From: Clostridiales bacterium
GTDB taxonomy: Bacteria; Bacillota; Clostridia; Lachnospirales; WQUN01
DNA: 13,629 nt
Direction: 5' to 3'
NCBI GenBank assembly: GCA_031289625.1
Contig: JAITPB010000213.1
Location: forward strand, 1-13,629
Below the pieces are notes generated by a model that was not told the origin of the DNA, did no database searches, and was given only the letters and a program-made list of their open reading frames with translations. Shown here in pieces: positions 6,979 to 13,629 of this stretch. Every line of letters begins with the position of its first letter. Within the stretch, counting starts at the first letter, position 1. The position numbers and the translations under genes are program-made.

Positions 6979-8451
6979 TTATTTTGTCTCTATGCGCACA
7001 ACGCAAAAGTCACCGGACGCATTTTCATCTTCTGCGGGATCGGACATGCCTACAAGCGATTTACGATTTGGGTTTATACCCTCGACTTGCGTTACCCTGC
7101 CGCCGCCTGCCGCCGCGCCCGCAATGCGGAATTCCGTAATATCCGGAGGGATCACATCGACTTCCTTCGGCCTTTCCGCCTGCGGTACCCATTCGTAAGG
7201 GACGCGATAGGCGCGGTAGATCATATTCATGCTAAACTTGCCGTTAAAAGTGTTATAGTAGGGGTTGATATATTCCCATACAATTTCGTGTTCGGGCGTT
7301 ACCTCAATGAGACGCCCGTCGGATCCTTCCGTGATCAGCGTATTACCGTTGGGCAGACGCTGAGCGGACGAAATGTACGATGAATAAAATTTACTTGAAT
7401 CGGTAAAGAGCATACTGCCCGCTTCAACGGGCGTGTACTGCCATGTGATTTTCAGCGTCAGCGGGTCGAACTGTAGTACGCGTGAATAGTCGCGCACCGC
7501 ATTGTTGTGTCCGTCGGGCGAAGCGGGGTTGGCCGCGCCATAGCCGCCCGCGCCGCCGTTGTCGTACACCAAAAAATCGCCTTCACCCGGCAGACCGCGC
7601 GGTATCAGATGGAAATGATGCTGGCCGATGATCCATCCCAGCTTTTTCGTCTGCTCGCTCTCGTTAAAATCCGGGCCGACTCGCCACACAATCTCACCGG
7701 TGGCCTTGCTGACTATGAACATGATGTTCGCGTTTCGTGCGTCCAGGATAAGGTTATCCGGATGAAACCGCTCGTCGCCCGCCTCGTAATGGCGGTTAGG
7801 TCCAAGAATCGACAGGCTGTTCAAGTGAAGCCAATCGCCGCCCGCTTCGCCCATAACACTGGGGTTGACACGGAGAACTTTTTTGGCGGCCTCGTCAAAA
7901 CCAAGTTCTTCAAAGTGATCGCTTGCCCGCCACGTCCACACAATTTTGCCGTCGTATTCCACCTCGATTACTTTGTCATCAATGAGTTCAACGTCGCTTA
8001 TCGCTTTATTTATGACGTTTTCATGCGTCAAAATAAGTGTTTTGCCGCTGCTTGTCTTTGGCTCAAGTCCCGGCGCGTAGTACCCCACCGGCGAACCTTC
8101 GCGCTGAAAATCATGATGCTGGCGCGCCTGCCACTGCGGCTCGCCGTCATCTGCGACAAGTTCCGTCCCGTTAAAACGCCATACGACATGGCCGTCGTAG
8201 TCAACCTGCAATAGGTCGCGCTGGTCTTGAAACGCCCGCTTGCCGATGCGTACGCCGCTGTTGCCAAAAATATAGCCCCCCGGAAGAATCTTGCTCGGGA
8301 AGCCGCCAAGCCCTGCCCAACGATTTACCTCGCTGCCGTTCATATCGATGAGCAACGCGCCGGCAACGCTGGGAAATACGGTAAAGCCGTTATATGCCTT
8401 GTCTTTCTTGTAAATAGTAGTGCCTGTCGGATACACAGAAGGGTGTCCCAT
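6979..8451 (-). CDS. Arylsulfotransferase (aryl-sulfate sulfotransferase, ASST family)
   Basis: ASST enzymes move a sulfuryl group from one phenolic sulfate ester to another phenol without PAPS. This 490-residue protein shows the beta-propeller pattern of the family, with repeated Trp-containing blade strands (GHVVWRF near 87, GKIVWTW near 168, GEIVWRV near 252, LKITWQY near 333, HEIVWEY near 388). His-rich motifs are candidate active-site positions: RQHHDF 110-115, GDWLHLNS 205-212, GQHHFHLIPRG 276-286. Also present are LPNGNTLITEGSDGR near 366-380 and YRAYRVPYEWVPQ near 412-424. I use ATG 8451, preceded by AAAGGAG; an upstream ATG at 8487 lacks one. No signal peptide is visible, so it is probably cytoplasmic, unlike the periplasmic proteobacterial enzymes. 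It is the first operon gene. The substrate is unknown. Confidence 0.87.
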   Translation of the reverse strand: MGHPSVYPTGTTIYKKDKAYNGFTVFPSVAGALLIDMNGSEVNRWAGLGGFPSKILPGGYIFGNSGVRIGKRAFQDQRDLLQVDYDGHVVWRFNGTELVADDGEPQWQARQHHDFQREGSPVGYYAPGLEPKTSSGKTLILTHENVINKAISDVELIDDKVIEVEYDGKIVWTWRASDHFEELGFDEAAKKVLRVNPSVMGEAGGDWLHLNSLSILGPNRHYEAGDERFHPDNLILDARNANIMFIVSKATGEIVWRVGPDFNESEQTKKLGWIIGQHHFHLIPRGLPGEGDFLVYDNGGAGGYGAANPASPDGHNNAVRDYSRVLQFDPLTLKITWQYTPVEAGSMLFTDSSKFYSSYISSAQRLPNGNTLITEGSDGRLIEVTPEHEIVWEYINPYYNTFNGKFSMNMIYRAYRVPYEWVPQAERPKEVDVIPPDITEFRIAGAAAGGGRVTQVEGINPNRKSLVGMSDPAEDENASGDFCVVRIETK

Positions 8452-8550
8452 ATTTTCATGCTCCTTTCTTGTACTCGCAAACGCCATGTGGGTCGCGGCT
8501 TGAAATTGATTTTTAAACCCTATAATTATGTATGTATTATATATTAATTT

Positions 8551-8579
8551 ATATTATCAGGCCGTAAAAACTTTGTCAA
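8551..8579 (-). promoter_or_regulatory. Near-consensus sigma-A promoter of the sulfo-operon
   Basis: On the minus strand a perfect -35 TTGACA (8579-8574), a 17-bp spacer and a -10 TAATAT (8556-8551) are followed by a leader of about 90 nt with a very AT-rich start (8521-8550). The leader is long enough for a regulatory site. I recognise no riboswitch in it. Confidence 0.85.
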
Positions 8580-8721
8580 TGCATTTTGCGATGTGAGGGT
8601 GAGTGGCAGCCAAATGGTTCCTTATCGCCGCAGTTGGACTGGCGGCACGTTCAGACCATGGCGACAGCGTTTTCTACGCGGGATTGGTGAAGCGCATCTA
8701 CTGCGATAATAGGGGGCTTTT
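8580..8721. other. Gap between divergent operon promoter and rmuC
   Basis: This 142-bp stretch holds the ribosome binding site of rmuC (AGGGGG at 8711-8716) and no convincing plus-strand promoter. A 36-codon frame from GTG 8599 to TAA 8709 is Arg-rich and unrecognised. GATAAT at 8704-8709 is too near the start codon to be a useful -10. Confidence 0.5.
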
Positions 8722-10086
8722 ATGGAACCGCAAATGATTTTTAACATTGTATTTGTCGTGCTGCTGACGGCTGTCATCGTCTTACTGCTCGTTGGCAGAC
8801 GCAAGTCGGACATTAGCGCAATCGTTGATTTGCTGAAACGTAGTAGCGACGGACAGCGTGATGCGGTCGCAAAGCAAATCTCGAACGGCGCGACCGAGCA
8901 GTTTCGGAGGTTCGGCGTTATTCAGGAGAGCGTTCAGCAAACCTTGACGGCAAGCCGTGAGGAACAAGGCAAGCAGATGCGCGCGTTTCAAGGGCAGCTT
9001 GACACGCGCCTATCGGCTATCCAAGAGCAGACACAAAAAACGCTGCAAGCAAGCCGGGAGGAAACAAACAAGCAACTCCGCGCGTTCGGGGAACAGGTAG
9101 ATTCGCGGCTATTGTCGATTCAACGCGGAAGCGCCGAAAATATGGAAAAGGTCAATGCTACCCTTGAAGCCAAGATGAAGGCACTCCAAGAGAGCAACGA
9201 AAAGCGGCTCGAACAGATGCAGGGTGTGGTGGACGAGAAACTCCAAAAGACCCTCGAAACGCGTCTGGCGCAATCGTTTGCATTGGTCAGCAAACAACTT
9301 GACAGCGTTCAGCAGGGTTTGGGTGAAATGAAGAGCCTTGCCGCCGACGCGAAAAGCCTGAAAAACGCGCTTATAAACATCAAGGAGCGCGGCACATACG
9401 GCGAGGTGCGGCTTGAAAAATTGCTCGCCGATATTCTCGCGCCGAGTCAGTATGAGATGAACGTAGAAATCGGAAACAACAAGCGGGTGGAATTTGCCAT
9501 CAAACTGCCTGGAAGCGGCGACGCCCCGCTGCTCCTTCCGATTGATTCGAAGTTCCCGATTGAGGACTATAACCGTTTGCTTGACGCGGAGGACAAGTCC
9601 TCTATTGACGATGCACGGCGGTCGCTGACGCAAAAGATACGGTCGTTTGCAAAGGACATTTACGACAAATATATCGTGCCGCCGAAAACCACGGACTTCG
9701 CGCTGATGTTCCTGCCGACCGAGGGGCTTTATGCTGAAGTGGTTCAGAACGCCGCCCTGTTTGAGGAACTGCGCGACAAGTACAAAGTTACGGCTGTCGG
9801 CGCGACAACGCTGTCGGCGTTCTTGGCATCGCTGCAAATGGGCTTTAAGACACTCGCCATAGAACAGCGGTCACAGGAAGTGTGGGATACGCTGCGAGCG
9901 GTGAAGAGCGAGTTTGTGAAGTTCAGCGATATGCTCGACAAAGCCCATAAACAAATCCAAACAGCGGACAAAACTTTGGAGGAGATTGTCGGCAAGCGAA
10001 CGCGAGCCATCAACAGAACCCTCCGCACTGTCGAGGAACTCAGCGAAACCGATTCTCCGATACTCATTGTACCAACAGAAGAATAG
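8722..10086 (+). CDS. rmuC: RmuC-family DNA recombination protein
   Basis: A 454-residue protein of the RmuC family, proteins tied to limiting recombination at inverted repeats and predicted to have a restriction-endonuclease-like nuclease core. An N-terminal membrane segment (residues about 5-24) is followed by a long coiled coil (about 40-215) and then the conserved domain: INIKERGTYGEVRLEKLLAD near 217, VEFAIKLPG near 254, LLPIDSKFPIEDYNRL near 270, and KYIVPPKTTDFALMFLPTEG near 316. The coiled coil holds two tandem 33-residue repeats (67-99, 100-132). AGGGGG lies six bases before ATG 8722. It appears monocistronic, and no clear terminator follows. The precise biochemical role of the family is not settled. 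Confidence 0.93.
   Translation: MEPQMIFNIVFVVLLTAVIVLLLVGRRKSDISAIVDLLKRSSDGQRDAVAKQISNGATEQFRRFGVIQESVQQTLTASREEQGKQMRAFQGQLDTRLSAIQEQTQKTLQASREETNKQLRAFGEQVDSRLLSIQRGSAENMEKVNATLEAKMKALQESNEKRLEQMQGVVDEKLQKTLETRLAQSFALVSKQLDSVQQGLGEMKSLAADAKSLKNALINIKERGTYGEVRLEKLLADILAPSQYEMNVEIGNNKRVEFAIKLPGSGDAPLLLPIDSKFPIEDYNRLLDAEDKSSIDDARRSLTQKIRSFAKDIYDKYIVPPKTTDFALMFLPTEGLYAEVVQNAALFEELRDKYKVTAVGATTLSAFLASLQMGFKTLAIEQRSQEVWDTLRAVKSEFVKFSDMLDKAHKQIQTADKTLEEIVGKRTRAINRTLRTVEELSETDSPILIVPTEE
8920..9117 (+). repeat. Two tandem 99-bp coding repeats in rmuC
   Basis: Bases 8920-9018 and 9019-9117 encode two adjacent 33-residue units, each with an ASREE...KQ(M/L)RAF core and an LD/VD-(T/S)-R-L ending. Protein identity is high, while synonymous positions have diverged. 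This indicates an older in-frame duplication that lengthened the coiled coil by a multiple of about three heptads plus a hendecad-like step. Confidence 0.8.
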
Positions 10087-10296
10087 GTAGAAATTTGCCG
10101 AGCGCAAGGTTCTTAGGCGACTCCGGAAGGGGGCCGGTTCAGGCAAAACAGGCGAAGCTGCTGCTTTGCTGTCAGCGGCAGATGGTAAAGGCTAAAACGA
10201 ATGCTCTGAAAGTGTCAGGAACTTGCAAAGTCTGCATAGAATACAGAATGGCCACCGGCTGCAGTTGAGTTTGAGAAAATATTTTTGAGCAAGAAG
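10087..10296. other. Intergenic stretch between rmuC and the recombinase
   Basis: I see no gene here. It contains a modest hairpin at 10158-10181 (CTGCTGCT with AGCGGCAG, loop of 8) without a T-run, and an AT-rich patch at 10272-10287. No promoter with both elements is convincing. It may hold the rmuC 3' end and unrecognised recombinase regulatory or site sequence. Confidence 0.4.
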
Positions 10297-10332
10297 AAAT
10301 CCCCCGGCATGTTAGGCTGCGCCGGGGGATTT
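10297..10332 (+). terminator. Strong GC-rich hairpin in front of the recombinase gene
   Basis: Arms AAATCCCCCGGC (10297-10308) and GCCGGGGGATTT (10321-10332) match perfectly over 12 bp with a 12-nt loop. It resembles an intrinsic terminator, but only three T end the stem. It stands 11 bp before the AGGAGG site of the recombinase, so it could terminate rmuC read-through or act as an attenuator. Confidence 0.65.
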
Positions 10333-10356
10333 GCTATTATATCAGGAGGTAATAGA

Positions 10357-10956
10357 ATGGCGGAAGATAGAATGTTTGGGTATGTAAGAGTTTCAACACT
10401 GATGCAGAGGGAAGACCGGCAGTTGATCGCCATGCGGGAGTTCGGCGTACCGGAAGGCCAGATCTACACGGATAAACAATCGGGGAAAGATTTTCAGCGG
10501 CCAGCGTATCAGAAACTCATCGGCAGACTGGAATCTGACGATGTTCTCGTGATCCAATCCATCGACAGGCTTGGCAGAGATTATCAGGAAATTGGAGCAC
10601 AGTGGCGGATTATTACAAAAGAAAAAGGAGCGGCGATCGTGGTGCTGGATATGCCGCTGCTGGACACGCGGCAAAAGGATCGGGATTTGACAGGGACGTT
10701 TGTCGCGGACTTGGTTTTGTCGATATTGAGTTATGTCGCTGAAACTGAACGGCGTTTCTTGCACAAGAGGCAAGCGGAAGGAATCGCGGCGGCCAAGGCC
10801 AAAGGCGTCAGGTTCGGCCGGCCGGCTGTGGAACCGACAGAGTTGTTCTACACACTCGCTAAAGAATGGGAGGGCGGAGAAATATCAGCGAGAGAAGGCG
10901 CGCGGCAGCTTGGCATCCATCATAAAACATTTTTGTCATTAATAAGAAAAAAATAG
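10357..10956 (+). CDS. Small serine recombinase (resolvase/invertase family)
   Basis: A 199-residue site-specific recombinase of the DNA-invertase/Tn3-resolvase type. The catalytic Ser13 lies in FGYVRVSTLMQ together with Arg11. The second active-site motif SIDRLGRDYQE (69-79) carries Arg71 and Arg74. The dimer-helix region with ETERRFLHKRQAEGIAAAKAKG spans about 129-150, followed by GRP and a C-terminal helix-turn-helix (about 176-197, ISAREGARQLGIHHKTFLSL) that reads the target site. Length is typical for an active enzyme. AGGAGG at 10344-10349 fixes ATG 10357 as the start; an in-frame TTG at 10285 has no binding site. No transposase is adjacent. Targets could be the paired repeats downstream, or the gene may be a remnant of a mobile element. 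Confidence 0.92.
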   Translation: MAEDRMFGYVRVSTLMQREDRQLIAMREFGVPEGQIYTDKQSGKDFQRPAYQKLIGRLESDDVLVIQSIDRLGRDYQEIGAQWRIITKEKGAAIVVLDMPLLDTRQKDRDLTGTFVADLVLSILSYVAETERRFLHKRQAEGIAAAKAKGVRFGRPAVEPTELFYTLAKEWEGGEISAREGARQLGIHHKTFLSLIRKK

Positions 10957-10964
10957 AAAACGGT

Positions 10965-10998
10965 GGGGAAAAAACTAAAGTTTTTTCCCCAGGCTGAA
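10965..10998. repeat. Palindromic 34-bp element, copy 1
   Basis: GGGGAAAAAACT (10965-10976), AA, then AGTTTTTTCCCC (10979-10990) form a perfect 12-bp palindrome, followed by AGGCTGAA. It begins 9 bp after the recombinase stop codon and could end its transcript, although its T-run is inside the stem rather than after it. A second copy in the same orientation lies 197 bp further on. Confidence 0.85.
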
Positions 10999-11116
10999 TT
11001 ATGTAACGAGATGCAGATTTTATGGACTTGTAGTTGACGCCTTACTTCTCTTTGATGCCTGTCCGTTTCTCTCAGAATGCTTATAAAATCGGACTTTCTT
11101 TTTGAAATTCTCCGCC

Positions 11117-11145
11117 CTATAGGACAGCTTACATTTTACTATAAT
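11117..11145 (+). promoter_or_regulatory. Possible promoter of the glycosyltransferase gene
   Basis: A perfect -10 TATAAT lies at 11140-11145, but the -35 position (CTATAG at 11117-11122) is poor. If used, transcription would start near 11152, which puts palindromic copy 2 at the very 5' end of the mRNA. An activator might be required. Confidence 0.4.
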
Positions 11146-11161
11146 TGGAGAGTTTTGTATA

Positions 11162-11195
11162 GGGGAAAAAACTTTAGTTTTTTCTCCAGGTTCAA
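11162..11195. repeat. Palindromic 34-bp element, copy 2
   Basis: GGGGAAAAAACT (11162-11173), TT, then AGTTTTTTCTCC (11176-11187) and AGGTTCAA match copy 1 at 29 of 34 positions. The outward flank shows the two copies are in direct orientation, though the cores are palindromes. A second hairpin follows at 11204-11226 (9-bp stem, one mismatch). Together they occupy the leader of the downstream gene. Confidence 0.8.
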
Positions 11196-11276
11196 CCATT
11201 CGGCGGCAAAGCGCGGGGCTTTACCGAGATTTGATAGCCATACAGACATTGAGCCAGTTCTATTATGACAGGGATG

Positions 11277-13629
11277 ATGACTGTGTTTAAGTACAGTGCG
11301 TTCATTTTAAGTGAAGGCGTTTCTACTGAATTTGAAAAAACAGTGGAGAGCTTACGAAACTTAGTGGGCGCTGAGGATTTAGATATTGCCTGTTTGTTGG
11401 ACAGGCAGTATTACGAAATGGCGCCAGAGGTTCTGCGGTTTATCCGCAAAGCGGAAGACAAGGCTGTAACAAATTTCACGAATGCCTCCAACGCCCCTAA
11501 CATAAATAAATATTTCCAAAGCCGTGAAAGCCAAATTTTTTTCTTCTTATATGAGGGGGACACGGCAGACCCGTATTATTTGTTGCATTTAGAAAATTTT
11601 TTCAGAAAGAACAGCGGCGTTTGTTCTGTGGCGGTTGTTCCCGTCATGAATAAAGGCGAAGATTTATCGCTGGCTTCCCGCCAGAATACCCCGGACAGTG
11701 AATTGGTGAATGTGAAAGATGATGAATCTATTTCATTCAATGCCTCATACGGAGTGGCGCTGTGGGCGCAAGACGCGCGGGAGGCAGGGCTGAACCCTGA
11801 TCCAGGCGGCAATGGCTTGAAAACTATGCTGGATGAAATGCTGAAGCGGCTTGTTCAGCCGAAAGGCATTTATGGCTTGATAAATGGAGTATACCATTCC
11901 AGGGAAAAAATTTTCTCCAGAAAAGCTATGGGCATTGCCGAGGAAAAAAATTTTCTGGTAAGCTGCATTATCCCTGTTTACAACGCTGAAAAATACCTGC
12001 ACGAAGCGATAGACAGCGTGATCAATCAGAGCATTGGGTTTGAAAACAATGTGGAACTGATACTTGTAAACGATGGAAGCCTGGACGCCAGCGATGAAAT
12101 TTGCAAAGAATACCAAGAAAAATATCCGGAGAACATTATTTACATAGAACAGGAAAACGCCGGGGTCAGCGCGGCGAGAAACGCGGGACTGGATGCGGCA
12201 AACGGAGAGTTTATCGCTTTCCTGGATGATGACGACATTTACGATGAGAAATTTTTGGAAAAGGGCGCTGAGTTTTTGAAGCAGCACACCAAAGATATTG
12301 ACTTCGTCGCATTTCCGATCAAGCTATTCGGTGAAAATGTGAAAAGTGAGCAGCAACATCCCCTAAATGATAAATTCCAAGAAACACAGGTTGTAGATTT
12401 GAATGTTGAGGTCAGCTGCGTTTTAATGCATGTAATCAGCACCATGATAAGCCGGAAGGCTTTGAAAGAGGTGCGCTTTGATGAAATGCTCCATTACGCC
12501 GAAGATGCTGAATTGTTGTATCGTCTGCTGCTCGAAAAACCACGGTATGGTATTTCAGTTGAATCCCATGTGAATTATCGGAAAGGACACAGAGAATCCG
12601 CAATAACAAACTCAATTACGAATATACACTGGTATAGCAAATTCATGATTTTTTATAGGCGCTGTATTGAAAATACATTGAAAAAATACAATAAAGTTCC
12701 AGAATATATGCAGCAGATGTTTGTATATGATATTAAGTGGTACGCTATTTCTCAAATACCCGTGGAGATCATTTCACAAGTTAATGTTACGAAGATGTTT
12801 GAAGAATTGGAATGGTTGCTGCGGTATATCAGCGTAAACACAATTCAGAACTCAAAATATTTGTCACTCTTGCAAAAATACTATTTCTTGAATCTCAAGT
12901 GTAAAGACAGCTGGCTGGCCAAAATACAAGTGGGTTCGGGATTGTGCGCCCGGTTTGGCCGCACGGGTTCAATGCCGTTTGAGTCATTGATTTATATTGC
13001 GTCTGTCGAAGAGTATAGCGGGAATATTGCCATAAGCGGTTATTTCTATTCGCCCAGTTACGCGCATATGACATTAATGGCCCATTACAATGATCGATGG
13101 CACGAAGCCGTGCGCGTTGACACCCGCTATGCCGCCGAATATTTTCTCGGTCAAGTTGCCTTTGACGCGTATGTGTTTGAGTTGTCAGTCCCATATGTGA
13201 ATGAAGGGGCAATCAGATTCTATTTCTACATAGATGGATATGGCTATTATCCCGTTAAGTTGAGTTACACCCGCGTATGCCGCATGGTGAATAAGCCGCA
13301 TTCTTTTGTGATTGGCGGCCAAACTATTTTGTTGAGGGCAGGCAAGGCGAACCAAATAAATGTTGTTCCGCTGACCCACGCAAATATTTCCTTAACGATT
13401 AAGGCTTACGTAGGCTCGCGTTCGACGTTTATAGAATTCAAGGAGGATTTGAATTTATTAAGAGAATATCTGCGTGCGTTCCCTTTGATGTCAAAACGCC
13501 GGATATGGTTGTTTATGGACAGGAGAAACAGCGGAGGCGATAACGCGGAGAACCTGTTTAGATATTCTTCCGGTATCGTCAATGATGTAGAAATGTGTTT
13601 TGTCATTGATGAATCAAGCAAAGACGCGG
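11277..13629 (+). CDS. Bifunctional GT2 glycosyltransferase / CDP-glycerol glycerophosphotransferase (TagB/TagF-like), 3'-truncated by the window
   Basis: At least 784 residues, open to the right edge. Residues about 1-210 resemble a degenerate GT-A fold (FFFLYEGDTADPYYLLHLENFF near 88-109). About 226-400 is an intact GT2 domain: SCIIPVYNAEKYL, LILVNDGSLD, NAGVSAARNAGL and the metal-binding FLDDDD, with its Asp run at 317-320, then a YAEDAEL segment near 407. A helical linker and a beta-rich region from about 568 follow. From about 739, SKRRIWLFMDRRNSGGDNAE starts a glycerophosphotransferase domain as in teichoic acid polymerases, which use CDP-glycerol or CDP-ribitol. The protein probably builds a surface polymer at the inner membrane face. 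The start is uncertain: ATG 11265, 11274, 11277 and GTG 11283 are in frame and none has a strong binding site. No frameshift was found. Confidence 0.88.
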   Translation, partial: MTVFKYSAFILSEGVSTEFEKTVESLRNLVGAEDLDIACLLDRQYYEMAPEVLRFIRKAEDKAVTNFTNASNAPNINKYFQSRESQIFFFLYEGDTADPYYLLHLENFFRKNSGVCSVAVVPVMNKGEDLSLASRQNTPDSELVNVKDDESISFNASYGVALWAQDAREAGLNPDPGGNGLKTMLDEMLKRLVQPKGIYGLINGVYHSREKIFSRKAMGIAEEKNFLVSCIIPVYNAEKYLHEAIDSVINQSIGFENNVELILVNDGSLDASDEICKEYQEKYPENIIYIEQENAGVSAARNAGLDAANGEFIAFLDDDDIYDEKFLEKGAEFLKQHTKDIDFVAFPIKLFGENVKSEQQHPLNDKFQETQVVDLNVEVSCVLMHVISTMISRKALKEVRFDEMLHYAEDAELLYRLLLEKPRYGISVESHVNYRKGHRESAITNSITNIHWYSKFMIFYRRCIENTLKKYNKVPEYMQQMFVYDIKWYAISQIPVEIISQVNVTKMFEELEWLLRYISVNTIQNSKYLSLLQKYYFLNLKCKDSWLAKIQVGSGLCARFGRTGSMPFESLIYIASVEEYSGNIAISGYFYSPSYAHMTLMAHYNDRWHEAVRVDTRYAAEYFLGQVAFDAYVFELSVPYVNEGAIRFYFYIDGYGYYPVKLSYTRVCRMVNKPHSFVIGGQTILLRAGKANQINVVPLTHANISLTIKAYVGSRSTFIEFKEDLNLLREYLRAFPLMSKRRIWLFMDRRNSGGDNAENLFRYSSGIVNDVEMCFVIDESSKDA

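Noticed and set aside
7507..8214. A 235-codon open frame opposite the arylsulfotransferase.
   Set aside because: It lies wholly antisense to a well-supported gene, shows no motif, and has no ribosome binding site. Long antisense frames are common in GC-rich codon patterns.
8599..8709. A 36-codon frame ending just before rmuC as a leader gene.
   Set aside because: It has a GTG start with only a weak upstream site, an Arg-rich unrecognised product and no supporting promoter.
9109..9837. A 242-codon open frame opposite rmuC.
   Set aside because: It is antisense to the conserved RmuC domain, and its Arg/Gln/Leu-rich product looks like a coding shadow.
10285..10356. Extending the recombinase by 24 residues to a TTG start.
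   Set aside because: There is no ribosome binding site before 10285, the extension runs through the hairpin, and the AGGAGG at 10344-10349 clearly serves ATG 10357.
11188..11260. Possible cyclic-di-GMP-I (GEMM) riboswitch in the glycosyltransferase leader, because of CAACCATTCG, GCAAAGC and ATAGCC pieces.
   Set aside because: The pieces do not fall into the two-helix GEMM layout. The GGNAAACC segment and the helix with its tetraloop are absent, and the GCAAAGC simply forms a local 9-bp hairpin with GCTTTACCG. A covariance-model search would decide.
11077..11268. A 63-codon open frame between the recombinase and the glycosyltransferase.
   Set aside because: It spans the TATAAT box and palindrome copy 2, lacks a ribosome binding site and has no recognisable product.
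1..13629. tRNA or rRNA genes, CRISPR arrays and insertion sequences with transposases.
   Set aside because: I looked for cloverleaf-like and rRNA-like stretches, regularly spaced repeats and DDE or HUH transposase motifs on both strands and saw none.

Overview
The window looks like chromosomal DNA from an anaerobic, probably spore-forming member of the Clostridia (Bacillota). The evidence is a class III fructose-1,6-bisphosphatase of the Firmicutes type, strong AGGAGG ribosome binding sites, a conserved clostridial protein of unknown function, and a teichoic-acid-type CDP-glycerol transferase. These assignments come from reading translated motifs by eye; no database search was run.

Region 1 (1-4350) holds housekeeping genes. 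The last 29 codons of a probable cysteine desulfurase are followed by fbp with its own promoter. A bidirectional terminator separates fbp from a convergent clostridial protein of unknown function rich in His and Cys. Next on the minus strand is a Sir2-type NAD-dependent deacylase, preceded by a possible 17-codon leader ORF. Divergent from it, with an excellent sigma-A promoter, is a VOC/PhnB-like gene cut to about half length.

Region 2 (4370-8580) is one four-gene minus-strand operon behind a near-consensus promoter: arylsulfotransferase, substrate-binding lipoprotein, permease and ATPase. The transporter is of the SsuABC/TauABC type. The likely theme is uptake and use of sulfonates or sulfate esters. 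A perfect 15-bp inverted repeat lies inside the permease gene. The operon ends 24 bp from the broken VOC gene with no terminator, which suggests a rearrangement joint.

Region 3 (8580-10960) carries rmuC, with a 33-residue tandem repeat in its coiled coil, and a small serine recombinase preceded by a strong hairpin.

Region 4 (10957-13629) starts with two near-identical 34-bp elements, each a palindrome, 197 bp apart and bracketing a TATAAT box. Then comes a large open reading frame running off the window: a degenerate GT-A domain, an active GT2 domain, a beta-rich middle and the start of a CDP-glycerol glycerophosphotransferase domain. The recombinase, paired repeats and surface-polymer gene side by side are the most suggestive but unproven arrangement here.
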